The position numbers and the translations under genes are program-made. From the NCBI GenBank assembly GCA_026984555.1, contig JALSRY010000748.1, positions 1 through 7,223 on the forward strand: a stretch of 7,223 nucleotides of DNA. The letters are read 5' to 3'. Shown in pieces: positions 5,459-7,223 of this stretch. How positions within the stretch are numbered: position 1 is the stretch's first letter; each line of letters opens with the position of its first letter. The stretch comes from Phycisphaerae bacterium (lineage in GTDB: Bacteria; Planctomycetota; Phycisphaerae; UBA1845; Fen-1342). Below the pieces are notes generated by a model. The model was not told where the DNA came from. It saw only the letters and a program-made list of their open reading frames with translations, and searched no databases.

Positions 5459-7223
5459 ATGGTCCCACGATCGCTCATCAAACCAATCTTACTGCTTGCG
5501 TCCGCGGCGGCGATGTTGTCGCTGGGCGGTTGCCCGCCATTTGGAAACAACGGCGAGCCGAACAACTGCCCCGAGCCGAACTGTCCGGAGCCGAACTGCC
5601 CGGAGCCCAACACGCCGGCCGAATCCAAGCTCATCGACGTTCACCTGTTCAAGTATGACACCGAAACGAAGGAGTACGTCCTCGGGTCGAAGCGTATTTC
5701 CCAAACCGAGATCGACCGCGACATGTTCGGCGCGCTGTGCGGGAAGTGTCACGCCGACATCGCCGACGAGTTCAAGGCGGGCGTCCACTACAAGTGGGCG
5801 GCGCGCAACCCGAACGTGCTTTTCCCCGGTGGCGGGGCGCACGGGATGATCGACCGGGCGTGTGGCCTGCCGGCCTCGACCAGTCTGATCAACTTCGTGT
5901 CCGACGTGAACATGGACGAGTGCGCCAAGTGCCATCCCGGCCGTTACCTGCCGATGATGGAGGGCATGTTCACGGGTATGCTCACGGAGATGGGGGTGTC
6001 CAATCCGGAGCAGCAGGCGGAGCAGATCGTCAACGCCGGTCTCGACTGCCTGATCTGTCACGCGGAGAAGTACCGTTCGTACCCGGCGGACGGCGAGTTC
6101 AAGCTGGCGGGTTACGCGCGTGAGGGTGCTCCTTCGCCGACGCCCGAGGGGTTTGCCCGCGTGGCGCGTGACGACACGGACTTCGACCGCGACGGTACGC
6201 CCGACCCGGTGATCGACGCGGACGGCGACGGCACGCCCGACACGCCGCTGATGATGGATGCCGACGGCGACGGCACGCCCGAGACTCCCTGGCCCACGGT
6301 CGCCCAGGATCGGAGTTTCGAGGCGATTTCGTCGCTGGGCGAAACGAACGACGAGACGTGTCTTCGTTGCCACGAGCACGCGCGCACCGGCTACAAGCGG
6401 GGCACGCTGTTCCGGCCGGGGCACGATATCCACTCCGATTCGGAAGCGGTGGGGATCATCGGGGGCGGCGAGCACCGTCACTGCGTGGCCTGCCACGAGG
6501 TTTCGCACCACAAGTTCGTCCGCGGCGACAAGGTTGGCGGCGACCTGATGGCGAGCGACTACGAGGTGGGCACGCCGGAGAACGAGCTGTACTGCACGAA
6601 TTGCCACACGGCCAGCGCGCTGCCGGGCATCTGGCACAAGCCGGCGCACCTGAACGTAATGGCATGCGAGACGTGCCACATTCCGTATTCCTCGGGCATC
6701 ACCTACTCGCTGTACGGCCACGGCGGGCAGCTCAACTTCGGCCGCAACGCCGACGGTCTGGACACGAAGATCATCTCGGCCGATCACCTGCTCGACGACG
6801 GCAACGACGACGACGTGAACAATGACTGGGAGGCGTACAAGGTTCGGCCGACGCTGGTCTGGTTCGACGGTCGCGTCTCGTTCCTCGCGCAGCCGCTGGC
6901 GGTGCGTGGCACGCCCGGTGCGAAGATCACGCCGTTCAAGCCGATGGCCAACGGGATGGTGTTCGACGCCCGATTCTTCGACGGCGACATGGTGGCCAAC
7001 GACGCAATGGGCGGCGCGTACCAGTACAACGCGCACAGCATGTACCGGTTCCTCGCCGGCGGCTCGAACGCGAACGTGTTCGCGGCGCTCGATTTCCTCG
7101 ACCTGACGCCCGACGAGGCCCGCCAAGTCACGCTCGACGACTTCCAGTCGCCCGACATGAACCGGCAGGCGATGGCCCTGATGCAGATTTTCCCGAACTT
7201 GGTCTACTTCGACAAAGTCACGT
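5459..7223 (+). CDS. Multiheme c-type cytochrome lipoprotein, octahaem tetrathionate-reductase-like (partial, 3' end off window)
   Basis: The frame runs 588 codons from the ATG at 5459 to the right edge without a stop. Residues 1-25 are a lipoprotein signal peptide with lipobox L22-G23-G24-C25, so the protein should be exported and anchored by lipid at Cys25. A Cys/Pro-rich linker follows (36-50). Seven CXXCH haem-attachment sites begin at residues 94, 155, 197, 301, 342, 379 and 403. The spacing, a His/Trp stretch after site 1 (VHYKW), the CHIP after site 7, and downstream VRPTLVWFDG and KITPFKP recall the octahaem tetrathionate/nitrite/hydroxylamine reductase (OTR) family. I compared these from memory, so the family call is moderate. 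An eighth haem site is not visible and may be absent or beyond the window. Residues 241-275 carry three Asp-rich repeats. The substrate is unknown; it could equally be an electron-transfer cytochrome. Confidence 0.85.
   Translation, partial: MVPRSLIKPILLLASAAAMLSLGGCPPFGNNGEPNNCPEPNCPEPNCPEPNTPAESKLIDVHLFKYDTETKEYVLGSKRISQTEIDRDMFGALCGKCHADIADEFKAGVHYKWAARNPNVLFPGGGAHGMIDRACGLPASTSLINFVSDVNMDECAKCHPGRYLPMMEGMFTGMLTEMGVSNPEQQAEQIVNAGLDCLICHAEKYRSYPADGEFKLAGYAREGAPSPTPEGFARVARDDTDFDRDGTPDPVIDADGDGTPDTPLMMDADGDGTPETPWPTVAQDRSFEAISSLGETNDETCLRCHEHARTGYKRGTLFRPGHDIHSDSEAVGIIGGGEHRHCVACHEVSHHKFVRGDKVGGDLMASDYEVGTPENELYCTNCHTASALPGIWHKPAHLNVMACETCHIPYSSGITYSLYGHGGQLNFGRNADGLDTKIISADHLLDDGNDDDVNNDWEAYKVRPTLVWFDGRVSFLAQPLAVRGTPGAKITPFKPMANGMVFDARFFDGDMVANDAMGGAYQYNAHSMYRFLAGGSNANVFAALDFLDLTPDEARQVTLDDFQSPDMNRQAMALMQIFPNLVYFDKVT
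5564..5608 (+). repeat. Three tandem 15-base repeats encoding NCPEP
   Basis: Three in-frame copies of a 15-base unit encode Asn-Cys-Pro-Glu-Pro at residues 36-50 of the cytochrome, just after the lipid-anchored Cys25. Copies differ only at synonymous third positions (TGC/TGT, CCC/CCG). A related GEPN precedes them and a further Asn follows. The repeat places Cys37, Cys42 and Cys47 at a period of five, in a likely extended linker between membrane and haem domain. Confidence 0.85.
6179..6283 (+). repeat. Three Asp-rich DxDxDGTP(D/E) repeats inside the cytochrome
   Basis: Three copies encode D-x-D-x-D-G-T-P-D/E at residues 241-249, 253-261 and 267-275 (bases 6179, 6215 and 6257 onward). The last two are near-identical at DNA level over 26 bases. 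Such DxDxDG loops are the calcium-binding signature of thrombospondin type 3-like and dockerin-like repeats, so calcium binding is likely but inferred. They lie between haem sites 3 and 4, not at a terminus. Confidence 0.8.

Noticed and set aside
5139..5849. Plus-strand frame spanning the intergenic region into the cytochrome
   Set aside because: It starts in non-coding DNA, becomes an out-of-frame reading of the cytochrome, and has Arg/Ser/Thr-rich low-complexity composition.
5489..7126. A 545-codon minus-strand frame antisense to the cytochrome
   Set aside because: The sense strand has seven CXXCH sites, a lipobox and a good ribosome-binding site. The antisense product is a Val/Arg/His-rich shadow without motifs.

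Overview
The window is GC-rich DNA, apparently from a Gram-negative bacterium. It encodes two lipoproteins with clear lipoboxes, one of which is a multiheme c-type cytochrome that must mature outside the cytoplasm. I lean weakly towards Planctomycetota or a similar environmental lineage, based on general style only: an Asp-rich DxDxDG repeat block in a secreted cytochrome and short orphan secreted proteins. Nothing in the window proves this.

The layout is divergent. From about 5084 leftwards on the minus strand lie three genes: a full-length cobalamin-dependent methionine synthase (metH, 5084 to 1479), a small lipoprotein of unknown function (1382 to 735), and a secreted protein with a C-terminal membrane anchor (720 to 1) that runs off the left edge. 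Gaps of 96 and 14 bases suggest the last two form an operon, possibly read through from metH. On the plus strand, from 5459 to the right edge, is a cytochrome c lipoprotein with at least seven CXXCH haem sites. Its haem order and downstream motifs resemble the octahaem tetrathionate-reductase (OTR) family. It is cut off at the right edge.

The 374 bases between the two starts hold no gene I can support. They do hold a strong nested inverted repeat (5229-5299) that could be a structured RNA or a regulatory hairpin. I could not match it by eye to the SAM, SAH, cobalamin, THF or cyclic-dinucleotide riboswitches.

Functionally, metH supplies methionine and recycles methyl-tetrahydrofolate. The cytochrome is a cell-envelope redox protein. 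No direct link between the two is visible beyond the shared divergent promoter region. The most distinctive material is in the cytochrome: a period-5 Cys-Pro repeat just after the lipid anchor, and three Asp-rich calcium-type repeats between haem sites 3 and 4.
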